64,000 bases of DNA from Parvibaculum sp041688015 (GTDB lineage: Bacteria; Pseudomonadota; Alphaproteobacteria; Parvibaculales; Parvibaculaceae), in NCBI GenBank assembly GCA_041688015.1, contig JBDNIY010000014.1:62001-126000 (forward strand), written 5' to 3'. Shown piece after piece: positions 1 to 8,770 of this stretch. Each line of letters starts with the position of its first letter. Positions within the stretch are counted from its first letter, which is position 1. Under the pieces are notes generated by a model. It did not search any database. It saw only the letters and a program-made list of their open reading frames with translations, and was not told where the DNA came from. The position numbers and the translations under genes were made by a program.

Positions 1-289
1 GGCCACCGGTGAGGCTTTGCATTTTTTCGGCGGCCAGGCGCTCAGCCTTCGCCTTGGCGTCAGAGGCAGCGGCAACGATCAGGTCTTCGAGGATTTCACG
101 CTCATCGGCCTTCATGAGTTCCGGCGCAATCGAGACAGATTTAACCGAGCCCTTGCCGGTCATGGTGACGCGCACCAACCCGCCACCGGCTGTGCCTTCG
201 ACTTCAGCCAAGTCGAGCTCCGCTTGCAGGTCTTGCATCTTGGACTGAAGAGCCTGCGCCTGTTTCATCATGTCGGTGAGGTTTTTCAC
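1..289 (-). CDS. ybaB: YbaB/EbfC nucleoid-associated protein (3' end outside window)
   Basis: The reading frame starts at a GTG (289..287) that overlaps the dnaX stop codon, so translation is probably coupled to dnaX. The visible ~96 residues begin MKNLTDMMKQAQALQSKMQ and continue into the family's VEGTAGGGLVRVTMTGKG stretch and an LKADERE-like segment, all typical of YbaB/EbfC. This is a small dimeric DNA-binding protein that coats the nucleoid, and it commonly sits between dnaX and recR. About 10-15 C-terminal residues lie beyond base 1. The family call is secure from the motif and the dnaX context; the GTG start is inferred from the overlap. Confidence 0.9.
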   Translation of the reverse strand, partial: MKNLTDMMKQAQALQSKMQDLQAELDLAEVEGTAGGGLVRVTMTGKGSVKSVSIAPELMKADEREILEDLIVAAASDAKAKAERLAAEKMQSLTGG

Positions 290-2124
290 TCGTCCAGTTC
301 CATTTCATCGTCAGGGGGAAGGTCGTGATCGTCGAGATCGAGGGGCGGCATGGCCAGAGGATCGCGGACTTCGACAATTTTGGCGCCGGGAAAAGCGGCC
401 AGCGTTGCCTGCACCAGCGGATCGGCTTCGGCGCTGGCTTTGAGCGCGTCCTCACTCGATTGCTTTTGCTCTTTCAGCGTCGGCGCGGCGTCGGGGCGCG
501 CTGTGGCGAGAGAGACAACCCAACGGCGGCCCGATGCGCGGGTGAGTTTTTCAGACAATTCGCGTGCGATATCACCAGAAGTCCCGTCCAGTAGCTGAAT
601 TTCGATATGACCGACTTCAAAGCGGACCAGACGCACACTCGCTTCCAACGTTGATTTCATGCGGATATCGCGCTGCGTGCCGAACCAGGCGACAACGTCT
701 TCAAAGCGGGCAAACTGCGCAGCGGGCGCGGCGCTGACGGCGGGCGCTGCAGCGGGTTGGCGAGCAATAGCGTCGGTGGTCGAGACAGTGCGGAGCTGTG
801 CGCGGGGGCCGCCGCCGGAGGGCGCAGGCGCACTGCCGATGGGGGCCTTGCGCGTCACCGCGTCGCCGCTCTTTAGTTGTTCGAGCAATTCTTCCGGGCT
901 TGGGCCATCCGACACATAAGCGATGCGGACCAATACCATTTCGGCTGCCGCAATGGGGCGCGCCGCGCCCTGCACTTCGAGAATACCCTTGAGCAGCATC
1001 TGCCAGACACGCGAGAGAACACGGATCGGCAATTTAACGGCCATATCCTGACCGCGCACGCGCTCGGTCTCTGACATGGCGAGATCGTCGGCGGAACTTT
1101 CGACGAGCTTGAGGCGTGTCAGCCAATGGGTGAGATCGGCAAGATCGGAGAGCACGACGGTGGGGTCAGCACCGACATCATATTGAGCGCGAAGTTCGCC
1201 CAGCGCGCCTGCGATGTCGCCCTGCATGAGCAAATCAAAGAGGTCAAAAATGCGGGCACGGTCGGCCAGCCCCAGCATGTCGCGAATGGAAGCCTCAACG
1301 ATATCGCCATTGCCTTCGTTGGTACTATGGGCGATGGCGCGGTCGAGTAGCGAGAGACCATCGCGGGCTGAGCCGTCAGCGGCACGCGCCAGCAGCTTCA
1401 AGGCGGCGTCTTCGACCGCGACGCCTTCTTTTTGCGAGACGCGTGCCAGCAGGCCACTCAACTCGTCCACACTGAGGCGGCGCAGATCGAACCGCTGGCA
1501 GCGCGACAGGACCGTGACCGGGACTTTGCGGATTTCGGTGGTGGCGAAGATGAACTTCACATGCGGCGGCGGCTCTTCAAGCGTCTTCAGCAAGCCGTTA
1601 AACGCGGCCTTGGACAGCATGTGGACTTCGTCGATGATATAGACCTTATAGCGCGCGGAAACCGGCGCATAGCGGACGCTTTCGATGATCTCGCGGATAT
1701 CGTCGATGCCCGTGCGCGAGGCCGCGTCCATCTCCATCACATCGACATGGCGGCTTTCCATGATGGCGTCGCAATGGAGGCCGGGCTTGTCCATTTGGAT
1801 GGTCGAGCCGGTAACGCCGGGGGCTTCATAGTTGAGCGCGCGGGCCAGAATACGGGCCGTGGTGGTTTTGCCGACGCCGCGCACGCCGGTGAGCATGAAG
1901 GCATGGGCGATGCGACCACTCTCGAAGGCATTAGAGAGGGTGCGGACCATGGCTTCTTGGCCGACGAGATCGCTGAAATCCGATGGGCGATATTTGCGGG
2001 CCAAAACCTGATAGTTCGAGGCTTGCGGGCGTGGGCTCACCTCGGCCTCGCCGCCTAGCAGCGCGAATCCCGGTTCTTCGTTCTCAATGGCACCAAGCGC
2101 CGTCTTTTCTACGCTGTCGTCCAT
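286..2124 (-). CDS. dnaX: DNA polymerase III subunits gamma/tau
   Basis: This 612-residue clamp-loader ATPase opens and loads the beta sliding clamp. The AAA+ core begins near residue 36 (YQVLARKYRP), with Walker A GVRGVGKTT at about 80-88, Walker B IIDEVHML at about 163-170, sensor 1 FIFATTE, and arginine-finger region SRCQRFDLRR. The zinc module keeps only one obvious cysteine (GLHCDAIMESRH), as is usual in alphaproteobacteria. A Pro/Ala-rich linker at about 420-480 leads to the tau C-terminal domain that would contact the polymerase. It lies between the 4.5S RNA gene and ybaB. I did not find a clear slippery sequence for producing a separate gamma product. Confidence 0.97.
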   Translation of the reverse strand: MDDSVEKTALGAIENEEPGFALLGGEAEVSPRPQASNYQVLARKYRPSDFSDLVGQEAMVRTLSNAFESGRIAHAFMLTGVRGVGKTTTARILARALNYEAPGVTGSTIQMDKPGLHCDAIMESRHVDVMEMDAASRTGIDDIREIIESVRYAPVSARYKVYIIDEVHMLSKAAFNGLLKTLEEPPPHVKFIFATTEIRKVPVTVLSRCQRFDLRRLSVDELSGLLARVSQKEGVAVEDAALKLLARAADGSARDGLSLLDRAIAHSTNEGNGDIVEASIRDMLGLADRARIFDLFDLLMQGDIAGALGELRAQYDVGADPTVVLSDLADLTHWLTRLKLVESSADDLAMSETERVRGQDMAVKLPIRVLSRVWQMLLKGILEVQGAARPIAAAEMVLVRIAYVSDGPSPEELLEQLKSGDAVTRKAPIGSAPAPSGGGPRAQLRTVSTTDAIARQPAAAPAVSAAPAAQFARFEDVVAWFGTQRDIRMKSTLEASVRLVRFEVGHIEIQLLDGTSGDIARELSEKLTRASGRRWVVSLATARPDAAPTLKEQKQSSEDALKASAEADPLVQATLAAFPGAKIVEVRDPLAMPPLDLDDHDLPPDDEMELDE

Positions 2125-2204
2125 TGGAGCCCTAAACTGAGGGGGAATCCCAGAATTTCCGGGACTCCCAGCATTGGGAGCGCAGTGGCTGCGCGAAAGC
2201 GGGT

Positions 2205-2300
2205 GGGAGGCTGGACGAACAACCCGAGGCTAACTCGTTACGGCTGCTTCCTTCCGGATCTGACCGGGTTGGCGAGGGCTTCGTCCGTCGCCAACCTCCC
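2205..2300 (-). ncRNA. ffs: 4.5S signal recognition particle RNA, small bacterial type
   Basis: Read on the minus strand, the ~96-nt segment begins GGGAGGUUGGCGACGG and ends CCAGCCUCCC, so its two ends pair into one long rod. The apical part contains the near-invariant SRP domain IV core (GGUCAGAUCCGGAAGG, then AGCAGCC), which binds the Ffh M domain. Together with Ffh it targets membrane proteins to FtsY and the translocon. The gene sits just upstream of dnaX in the same orientation, a common alphaproteobacterial arrangement. The exact ends are taken from the outermost pairing bases. Confidence 0.95.
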
Positions 2301-2436
2301 GAAGGCAGTATATCAGGGCAAAAGGCATTGGATGCAAGGCCTGCGCAAAATCGAATAGCAGGATTGAGCCTTATGGCGTCTCATGCCACCCTCCCGACCA
2401 GAAAAATTCATAAGTCTCCAAAGGATATGTCGAAAT

Positions 2437-3381
2437 ATGGGCATCCCCGAAAACCCCAACATTTTTGCTAATAACCCACTAGATCGGGCGAGCTATCGCC
2501 GTGCCGATGCAGCATGGGTGGCTGAACAGATTGCAGACAGCTCAAGCCTGTTCGTTCCCTTCTATCGCCTTGCACCATTTGTGCTGCCTGAAGAAGGCAG
2601 CAACACCGAAAAGGATGTCGGCTGGCTCAAAATGGGTCTTCTCAAAGAACTGGGCGGGGTGGACCCGTTGATCATCTTCCTCGGCATCAACAAGCGCGGA
2701 AAATCGCTTTTCGCCGTTGATGTATCGAGCATGAAGGATCACGAAAATCATCCAGCGCTCAAGGGGCTTGGAACATTTGAAGATCTGCGTGGGCTTGCAA
2801 CGACCGGCCAGATCACGCCGACAGAACTGGCGATCCTTGCTCAAGGCAAGAGCATGATCGACTGGAACTTGCGATATCGTTTCTGTTCGACCTGCGGGAG
2901 CCCATCAAACATTGCAGAAGCGGGCTACAAGCGCGTGTGCTCAAGCTGCAAGGCGGAGCATTTTCCGCGCACCGACCCCGTCGTCATCATGCTGGCAACC
3001 TATGGCGACACATGCTTTTTGGGCCGCCAAAAAATCTGGCCCAAAGGCATGCATTCGGCGCTCGCAGGATTTATCGAGCCAGGCGAATCGATTGAAGAAG
3101 CAGTCGCGCGCGAATTGCACGAGGAAGCCGGGTTGACCACCGCGTCTGTCAGTTATCACTCAACACAACCTTGGCCTTATCCCTCATCGCTGATGATTGG
3201 CTGCATGGCGGTCGCCGAAAACGACAGTTTCGAAATCGACGGCGTCGAATTATCCGAAGGCCGGTGGTTTACGCGCGATGAAGTGAAGGCTGTCATTGCC
3301 GGCAAGGGCGACGGCAGTTTCTGGTTGCCACCACCCTTTGCGATTGCCCATCAGCTTGCCAAGACATTTGCCGAACAATAA
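2437..3381 (+). CDS. nudC: NAD+ diphosphatase (NudC-type Nudix hydrolase)
   Basis: The product (314 aa from ATG 2437) hydrolyses NAD(H) to NMN(H) and AMP; in other bacteria NudC also removes NAD caps from RNA. A four-cysteine zinc ribbon (FCSTCG...CSSCKAEHFPRTDP) precedes the Nudix box GFIEPGESIEEAVARELHEE, followed by the QPWPYPSSLM segment (SQPWPFPxS motif) that marks the NudC subfamily. An ATG in the same frame at 2383 would add 18 non-conserved residues; 2437 was chosen because an AAAGGA lies upstream and the length fits. It is transcribed alone, divergent from dnaX/ffs. Confidence 0.93.
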   Translation: MGIPENPNIFANNPLDRASYRRADAAWVAEQIADSSSLFVPFYRLAPFVLPEEGSNTEKDVGWLKMGLLKELGGVDPLIIFLGINKRGKSLFAVDVSSMKDHENHPALKGLGTFEDLRGLATTGQITPTELAILAQGKSMIDWNLRYRFCSTCGSPSNIAEAGYKRVCSSCKAEHFPRTDPVVIMLATYGDTCFLGRQKIWPKGMHSALAGFIEPGESIEEAVARELHEEAGLTTASVSYHSTQPWPYPSSLMIGCMAVAENDSFEIDGVELSEGRWFTRDEVKAVIAGKGDGSFWLPPPFAIAHQLAKTFAEQ

Positions 3382-3388
3382 ATGGAAC

Positions 3389-3411
3389 GCGCCGGGCCTC
3401 AAACCCGGCGC
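3389..3411. terminator. GC-rich hairpin between convergent genes
   Basis: GCGCCGGG at 3389-3396 pairs perfectly with CCCGGCGC at 3404-3411 around a 7-nt loop, just after the nudC stop and overlapping the last codons of the convergent membrane-protein gene. There is no T-run on either side, so a role as intrinsic terminator or mRNA 3' end stabiliser is only plausible. Confidence 0.45.
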
Positions 3412-4019
3412 AACACCACATAAGACGAACAGAAGATGAAGAACGTACCCAGCAGTTCCAGCGATTCTTCTGCCATTTCGCTCACGTTTGGGCTGGACCA
3501 GAAGAAATGTTTTTCGGCCAGATCGCCTGAAATATAAAAAAGAATTCCCACAATCATCATGCCGCCAGACAAGCTCAAGAGCCAGCGCGGCAGATGACGC
3601 AAAGTCGCACGGAAGTCCGTCAATGTGACAGCGATAAGGACAATCCAAAGCACAGCCAAAAAGGCGTAGTGCAAGCGATGCTGGAATATGAAACTGAGAT
3701 AGGGCTCAAGATTTGTTCCGCGCACGTTTATCTCACGAAACAAGATACATAGGCAAAAAAGCGTCAGCCCCAATGCAAACAACCTAGTGGCGCGATCTGC
3801 CATGCGGCGCGATGCTAGAAAAAAACATACAGCCGCACAGAACAGGAACAAATCCTGGGACAATTCGAAAAATGCGTTTTCGAGAAAATAACCCATGACG
3901 CCAAAGAAATTATAGATGGCGACAAAAATGCCTACCAGAAGTCCAACCATGATTGCGTCACTGACTCGCCCGACAAAACGAACGGGTACGGATAGGTCCG
4001 ATACTTGTTGAATACTCAC
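3399..4019 (-). CDS. Unknown multi-pass membrane protein
   Basis: This 206-residue protein starts at a GTG and has about six hydrophobic segments (roughly residues 20-45, 55-70, 80-95, 115-135, 148-165 and 185-202), so it is an integral inner-membrane protein. Short loops carry charged motifs (SRRMADRATR, FREINVRGTN) but I recognise no catalytic or transport motif. The overall pattern recalls small uncharacterised alphaproteobacterial membrane proteins. It ends inside the hairpin shared with convergent nudC and is followed upstream by a 147-bp gap to pheA that holds nothing recognisable. Real gene likely; function unknown. Confidence 0.7.
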   Translation of the reverse strand: MSIQQVSDLSVPVRFVGRVSDAIMVGLLVGIFVAIYNFFGVMGYFLENAFFELSQDLFLFCAAVCFFLASRRMADRATRLFALGLTLFCLCILFREINVRGTNLEPYLSFIFQHRLHYAFLAVLWIVLIAVTLTDFRATLRHLPRWLLSLSGGMMIVGILFYISGDLAEKHFFWSSPNVSEMAEESLELLGTFFIFCSSYVVLRRV

Positions 4020-4166
4020 TCACCCACCCAAACCCGTGCAGGTGGGTCCCATGAACCACCGCTCTCCGCGTCTTGAACTCTCTATGTGGTATGAAGTGGG
4101 CTCTCATCACGCGCAATTAAAGACCGATCGTTCAACAATTCTCGCAACTTGAATAGAATGGTTGTC

Positions 4167-5024
4167 CTAATGTGTCGCGGTGGCCAGCGTTGCACGATAG
4201 CTATGGGCGGGGTAAATGCCCAAAATTTTCAACTCGTTCGTGAAAAAATCCAACTCTTCAAGCGCGAGGCGCACATTACGCGAAGCAGGATGGCCTTCGA
4301 TGTCAGCGTAGAACTGGCTCGCATTGAATGAGCCTCCAAGCTGATAGCTTTCGAGCTTTGTCATATTGACGCCATTGGTCGCAAACCCACCCATTGCCTT
4401 GTAGAGCGCGGCGGGCACGTTGCGCACACGAAAGATGAAGCTGGTGATCACAGGACCATCTTCGGGTTCGGCGTCATTAGGTTCCTTGGCCATGACGATG
4501 AAGCGTGTGGTGTTGTGTGTCGCATCTTCGACATCAGCCTTCAGCACATTCAGACCATAAATCTCGGCGGCCAGCGACGAGGCGATAGCGGCGCGCGAGG
4601 GGTCATTGGCTTGCGAAATGATGCGCGCTGATCCTGCTGTATCGGCTGCAACGACAGAGGTGAGGCCCAATTCACGGATCACATCACGGCATTGGCCGAG
4701 CGCCTGCACATGGCTTTCCACGGTTTTAAAATCACTCAGCTTCGTGCCTTTCAAGCCAAGCAACTGGTGGCGCACACGCAGGAAATGCTCCCCCACGATG
4801 TAGAGCGATGAATTGGGGATCAGATGATGAATATCAGCGACGCGCCCCGCGACCGAATTTTCGATCGGGATCATTGCGATCTTCGCGTGCCCTTCTGAGA
4901 TGGCGGCAAACACGTCCTCGAATGTGGCGCAAGGCAACACCTCCATATCGGGATAAGCCTCAAGACAGGCGATGTGTGAGTTTGCGCCAGCCTCGCCCTG
5001 AAAGGCGATTTTGTTGTTTGCCAA
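4167..5024 (-). CDS. pheA: Prephenate dehydratase
   Basis: The enzyme (285 aa) converts prephenate to phenylpyruvate in phenylalanine synthesis. The catalytic domain opens IAFQGEAGANSH and carries the ENSVAGRVADIHHLI segment and the HNTTRF motif (substrate and catalytic Thr). A C-terminal ACT domain (about residues 190-270), with KLESYQLGGSF near the feedback Phe site, predicts inhibition by phenylalanine. No ATG or GTG fits the conserved N-terminus; the best start is TTG at 5024, four bases past the kdsB stop, so translation is probably coupled to kdsB. The much longer open frame upstream runs antiparallel-free through kdsB in another frame and is not coding. Confidence 0.93.
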   Translation of the reverse strand: MANNKIAFQGEAGANSHIACLEAYPDMEVLPCATFEDVFAAISEGHAKIAMIPIENSVAGRVADIHHLIPNSSLYIVGEHFLRVRHQLLGLKGTKLSDFKTVESHVQALGQCRDVIRELGLTSVVAADTAGSARIISQANDPSRAAIASSLAAEIYGLNVLKADVEDATHNTTRFIVMAKEPNDAEPEDGPVITSFIFRVRNVPAALYKAMGGFATNGVNMTKLESYQLGGSFNASQFYADIEGHPASRNVRLALEELDFFTNELKILGIYPAHSYRATLATATH

Positions 5025-5028
5025 GGTT

Positions 5029-5793
5029 TTATGTCCGTTTTGAGAGCGCGTGACGCGCTTTTTCAAGATCGGCGGGAGTATCGACACCGTGCGGAATAGT
5101 GTCAACGACCGCCACTTCGATATGCATGGCGGCTTCGAGCGCCCGCAATTGCTCAAGTTTTTCGCGCCGTTCAAGCGGCGACGGTGGCAGGGCCACAAAC
5201 CGCGCAAGCGCGCTGCGCTGATAGGCATAAAGACCAATATGGTGGAAGTGCGGGCCGTCACCCGACGGCGCGGTGGCGCGCGTGAAATAGAGCGCACGCC
5301 CTGAGCGCGCGCCCGGTGCCAGCGCGATGACGGCTTTGACAACATTGGGGTCGCTGCGTTCCTGCTCCACCGTGATTTCGGCAGCAAGCGTGGAAATGTC
5401 GGCACCTGACGCAGCGAGCGTATGGGCGGCCGCGCGGATCAAGGCAGGATCGAGCGCGGGCAAGTCGCCCTGCACATTGACGATAACATCATGGTGGCCA
5501 TCGGGATCGACGGCAGCAAGGGCGGCCCAGATACGGTCAGACCCTGAGGGCAAATCCGGCACGGTGAGGACCGCTTCACCGCCCGCGTCCCGCACGGCGG
5601 TGGCGATGTCTTCTTCTGCAGCGGCGACCACGACACGACCCAGATTGGCCTCCATGGCGCGGGCCCAGACCTGAACGATCATCGGGCGGCCCGCTATATC
5701 GGCCAACGGCTTGCCCGGCAGGCGCGTCGAGGCCATGCGGGCAGGAATCACTATGATCGGATTTGAGGTCGATTTGGCGTCGAAAGGGTTCAT
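5029..5793 (-). CDS. kdsB: CMP-KDO synthetase (3-deoxy-manno-octulosonate cytidylyltransferase)
   Basis: This 254-residue cytosolic enzyme activates KDO with CTP before transfer to lipid A. Family motifs are IVIPARMASTRLPGKPLADI at residues 14-33, the nucleotide/Mg contact VNVQGDLPALDP near 105, and LERREKLEQLRALE near 205. A good Shine-Dalgarno (GAGGAG) precedes the ATG. It is cotranscribed with pheA (5-bp gap between kdsB stop and pheA start) and divergent from the cytochrome c gene. This pheA-kdsB-cytochrome arrangement is familiar from rhizobial genomes. Confidence 0.96.
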   Translation of the reverse strand: MNPFDAKSTSNPIIVIPARMASTRLPGKPLADIAGRPMIVQVWARAMEANLGRVVVAAAEEDIATAVRDAGGEAVLTVPDLPSGSDRIWAALAAVDPDGHHDVIVNVQGDLPALDPALIRAAAHTLAASGADISTLAAEITVEQERSDPNVVKAVIALAPGARSGRALYFTRATAPSGDGPHFHHIGLYAYQRSALARFVALPPSPLERREKLEQLRALEAAMHIEVAVVDTIPHGVDTPADLEKARHALSKRT

Positions 5794-6091
5794 CTTGGCT
5801 CCTCAAGCCTTGATTTGGGCCATTTCGCCCATGATGAGCCCCGAATACCTGTGCTGAAGGTCCCGTGTGGCCGTCTGGCGCTGCGACGGATCGCCGCAAT
5901 TTGCCCTTGTTTTGCAGCCTCAGAGTGCTTCACGTCCGCCCTGAGCCTGTTGCGTCTTATACGGCTTGCAGCGCGGGCGCGGAAGCGGCTAATCTCCGCG
6001 CCAAATTATGGGGGTTCTGGCAGGGGCGGCGAAACGCTATCCTGTTGGGCGAGCCTGTTTCCCACCCTGAAGTCTGGCGGCACGAGAGCAA

Positions 6092-6715
6092 ATGGATAGT
6101 TTCGAACTCAATAAAATAGCGGCAGCTGTGCTTTTTTCACTGTTGCTCATTCTTGGCGTTAAAAATGCCGCTGAGATCATTTACGAAACGCATGATGCCA
6201 ATCCAAAATCTTTCGTTGTTGAAGGCGTGATCGCGCCAGGCGAATCTGCACCGGTAGCCGCCGCTGAACCCGATGTGCCGCTGCCTGTGCTGCTTGCTAA
6301 GGCCGATGTCGCCGCGGGCGAAAAGCAGTCCAAAAAATGTCAGGCCTGCCACAACCTGCAAGAAGGCGCTGGTGCCAAAATCGGACCGGACCTTTATGAA
6401 GTGGTCGGTCGCAAGGTCGGCACGTTTCCCGGCTTTGCCTATTCGGCAGGCATGAAGGCCCATGCGGCCAAGGCGCCGATCTGGACGTTTGAAGAACTTT
6501 TCCACTTCATTGAAGACCCGCGCGGCTACGTCAGTGGCACAGCGATGTCCTTTGCTGGCATTAAGAAGCCCGAACAGCGCGCCGATCTGCTGGCCTATCT
6601 GAACACGCTGGGATCAAACCTGCCGTTGCCGAAGGTTGAAGCCGCGCCAGCAGCGCCCGCCGCTGCTGAGCCAGCTGCCGCCGCGCCTGCGGCTGCCGCA
6701 CCTGCGGAACACTGA
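6092..6715 (+). CDS. cycM: Membrane-anchored cytochrome c (CycM / c552 type)
   Basis: An uncleaved N-terminal signal anchor (about residues 8-28) holds a class I cytochrome c domain in the periplasm, where it would pass electrons from the bc1 complex to an aa3-type oxidase. The single haem site is KCQACHNL (CxxCH) near residue 85; the axial Met lies in SGTAMSFAGI near residue 150. The C-terminus is a 25-residue Ala/Pro-rich tail of unknown purpose. The 298-bp gap to kdsB must hold promoters for both divergent genes; no convincing consensus was seen. A strong terminator follows. Confidence 0.93.
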   Translation: MDSFELNKIAAAVLFSLLLILGVKNAAEIIYETHDANPKSFVVEGVIAPGESAPVAAAEPDVPLPVLLAKADVAAGEKQSKKCQACHNLQEGAGAKIGPDLYEVVGRKVGTFPGFAYSAGMKAHAAKAPIWTFEELFHFIEDPRGYVSGTAMSFAGIKKPEQRADLLAYLNTLGSNLPLPKVEAAPAAPAAAEPAAAAPAAAAPAEH

Positions 6716-6756
6716 TCGATCGTCACGATTACGAAGACACGATCACGAACACATTG

Positions 6757-6786
6757 AAGCGTCCGGTATCGTCCGGGCGCTTTTTT
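6757..6786 (+). terminator. Rho-independent terminator of the cytochrome c gene
   Basis: AAGCGTCCGG (6757-6766) pairs with CCGGGCGCTT (6773-6782) as a 10-bp stem containing one G-U pair, with a 6-nt loop and a run of six T at 6781-6786. It lies 41 bp past the cytochrome stop codon. Confidence 0.92.
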
Positions 6787-6904
6787 GTTGCCTCAGTTTC
6801 TGGGTTGGCACCACGCGCGGGGTCGCGCTTACCGCAAAAAATGGCCACAATGCCGATTAAAGCTGGAGCTGAGTTGTGATCTGGCAGAATTGAGGGGGAC
6901 GGAG

Positions 6905-8770
6905 ATGGGGCGAATGAGGACGGCGCGTGTATTGGCGCTGATCGCGGGCATTGCGATCTCTACCTGTGGTACAATGCAGGCTCACGCGGATGACAGCCTG
7001 CGTCATGGCGTGTCGCTCTTTGGTTCGCTCAAATATGGTCCCACCTTCACACATTTTGACTATGTGAACGCACAGGCGCCCAAGGGAGGGCTGGTGCGCT
7101 TTGCTGCCATTGGCAGCTTTGACAGCCTGAACAATTTTATTGTCAGGGGCGACAGTGCAGCCGGTCTCAACTTTATCTATGACACGCTGACGGAACCAAG
7201 CCTTGACGAGGCAGGTTCGGAATATGGATTGATTGCGAAAAGCGTTTCCTATCCCGATGACTTCTCTTTCGTCACTTTCAATTTGCGCAAAGAAGCTCAC
7301 TTCAACGACGGCAAGCCGGTGACGACGGAAGATGTCATCTGGAGCTTTGAAACGCTGAAGACAATCAATCCCTTCTACAGCGCCTATTATCATAATGTGA
7401 GCAAAGCCGAGGCGACGGGGCCCCATCAGGTACGCTTCACATTTTCGATGGCGGGCAATCGCGAGTTGCCGCAGATCATGGGGCAACTGCCTGTTTTGCC
7501 CAAGCATTACTGGACGGGCAAAGACGCCAAGGGCCAGTCGCGCGACATCACCCAGACAACTCTCGATATGCCGATCGGCAGTGGGCCTTATCGCATTATC
7601 AAAGTGGATGCGGGCCGTTCTATCACCTATGCGCGCGTGAAAAACTATTGGGCGAAAGACCTGCCGGTAAAAATCGGCACCAATAATTTTGATCAATTGC
7701 GCTTTGATTATTACGGCGACCCGACCATCGCTTTTGAAGCTTTCAAGGGCGACCGGGTCGATCTACGCATGGAAAACAGTTCTAAGAATTGGGCGACCGG
7801 CTATGACGTGCCACCAGTCAAGGATGGACGCATTCTGCGTGAACAGTTGAAAACCCAGAACGGTCAAGGCATGCAGAGCTTTGCTTTCAACTTGCGGCGC
7901 GACATGTTCAAGGATGTGCGCGTGCGCGAAGCGTTTGACCTTGCCTTTGATTTTGAATGGGAAAACAAGACGCTGTTCTATGGCCAGTACAAGCGCACCA
8001 ACAGCTATTTCGTCAATACGGATCTTGCCTCAAGCGGCGTACCGCAGGGCGACGAGTTGGCGCTGCTGGAGCCCTTTCGCACAGAATTGCCGCCTGAGTT
8101 ATTCACCCAAGCGTATAAAAATCCAGCGACGGACGGGTCAGGCAACAATCGGCAAAACTTGAGACAGGCAGCAAAGCTGCTCGCGGAAGCTGGTTGGAAG
8201 ACGGTTGACGGGATGCGTGTCAATGCGAAGGGGGAGCCATTGTCAGTGGTTTTCCTGTTAGATGATCCGATGTTTGAGCGTGTTGTTGCGCCCTATCGGC
8301 AATCACTAGAGCGACTTGGCATCAAGGTGACTATGCGCACGGTTGACAGCGCACAATATCAAAACCGCGTGGACAACCGCGACTTCAACATCATCGTGCG
8401 TTCGTTCGGTCAATCGCTATCGCCGGGCAATGAGCAACGCGACTATTGGAGCTGCGAGGCCGCTGAGACCGTGGGCAGCCGCAATGTTATCGGCATCTGC
8501 GACCCAGCCGTTGAAAAACTCATCGACGATGTGATCTTTGCCAAGAGCCGCGCCGCCCTTTTGACCGCGACCCATGCGCTCGACCGAGTGCTGCTGTGGC
8601 GACATTATGTGGTGCCGCAATGGTATTCGCCTTATACACGCGTTGCCTATTGGGCGCGGCTCGGCCACCCCGATCCGACGCCTGCCTATTCGGTCGGCTT
8701 TCCCGACATCTGGTGGTATGACGCCAAAGGCAAGGCAGCATCAGGCACCAACAATGGGAAAGCGCCATGA
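6905..8770 (+). CDS. yejA: Peptide ABC transporter solute-binding protein, YejA-like (Sec signal)
   Basis: This 621-residue periplasmic binding protein belongs to solute-binding family 5 and probably captures oligopeptides for the YejBEF permease. A Sec signal peptide (MGRMRTARVLALIAGIAIS...) ends near AHA-DDS. Mature residues include HGVSLFGSLKYGPTFTHFDYVN, the YejA hallmark opening, and EAHFNDGKPVTTEDVIWSFE. The start at ATG 6905 follows a GAGGGGG with 6-nt spacing. It overlaps the next gene by ATGA and leads a five-gene operon. YejA systems import peptide antibiotics such as microcin C in enterics; the ligand here is unknown. Confidence 0.9.
   Translation: MGRMRTARVLALIAGIAISTCGTMQAHADDSLRHGVSLFGSLKYGPTFTHFDYVNAQAPKGGLVRFAAIGSFDSLNNFIVRGDSAAGLNFIYDTLTEPSLDEAGSEYGLIAKSVSYPDDFSFVTFNLRKEAHFNDGKPVTTEDVIWSFETLKTINPFYSAYYHNVSKAEATGPHQVRFTFSMAGNRELPQIMGQLPVLPKHYWTGKDAKGQSRDITQTTLDMPIGSGPYRIIKVDAGRSITYARVKNYWAKDLPVKIGTNNFDQLRFDYYGDPTIAFEAFKGDRVDLRMENSSKNWATGYDVPPVKDGRILREQLKTQNGQGMQSFAFNLRRDMFKDVRVREAFDLAFDFEWENKTLFYGQYKRTNSYFVNTDLASSGVPQGDELALLEPFRTELPPELFTQAYKNPATDGSGNNRQNLRQAAKLLAEAGWKTVDGMRVNAKGEPLSVVFLLDDPMFERVVAPYRQSLERLGIKVTMRTVDSAQYQNRVDNRDFNIIVRSFGQSLSPGNEQRDYWSCEAAETVGSRNVIGICDPAVEKLIDDVIFAKSRAALLTATHALDRVLLWRHYVVPQWYSPYTRVAYWARLGHPDPTPAYSVGFPDIWWYDAKGKAASGTNNGKAP

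Noticed and set aside
286..2124. Programmed frameshift site in dnaX
   Set aside because: No A-AAA-AAG-type slippery heptamer with a following hairpin was evident in the region where gamma would end.
5025..5405. N-terminal extension of pheA into kdsB
   Set aside because: The extension has no prephenate dehydratase homology and lies in a second frame of kdsB, which is intact.
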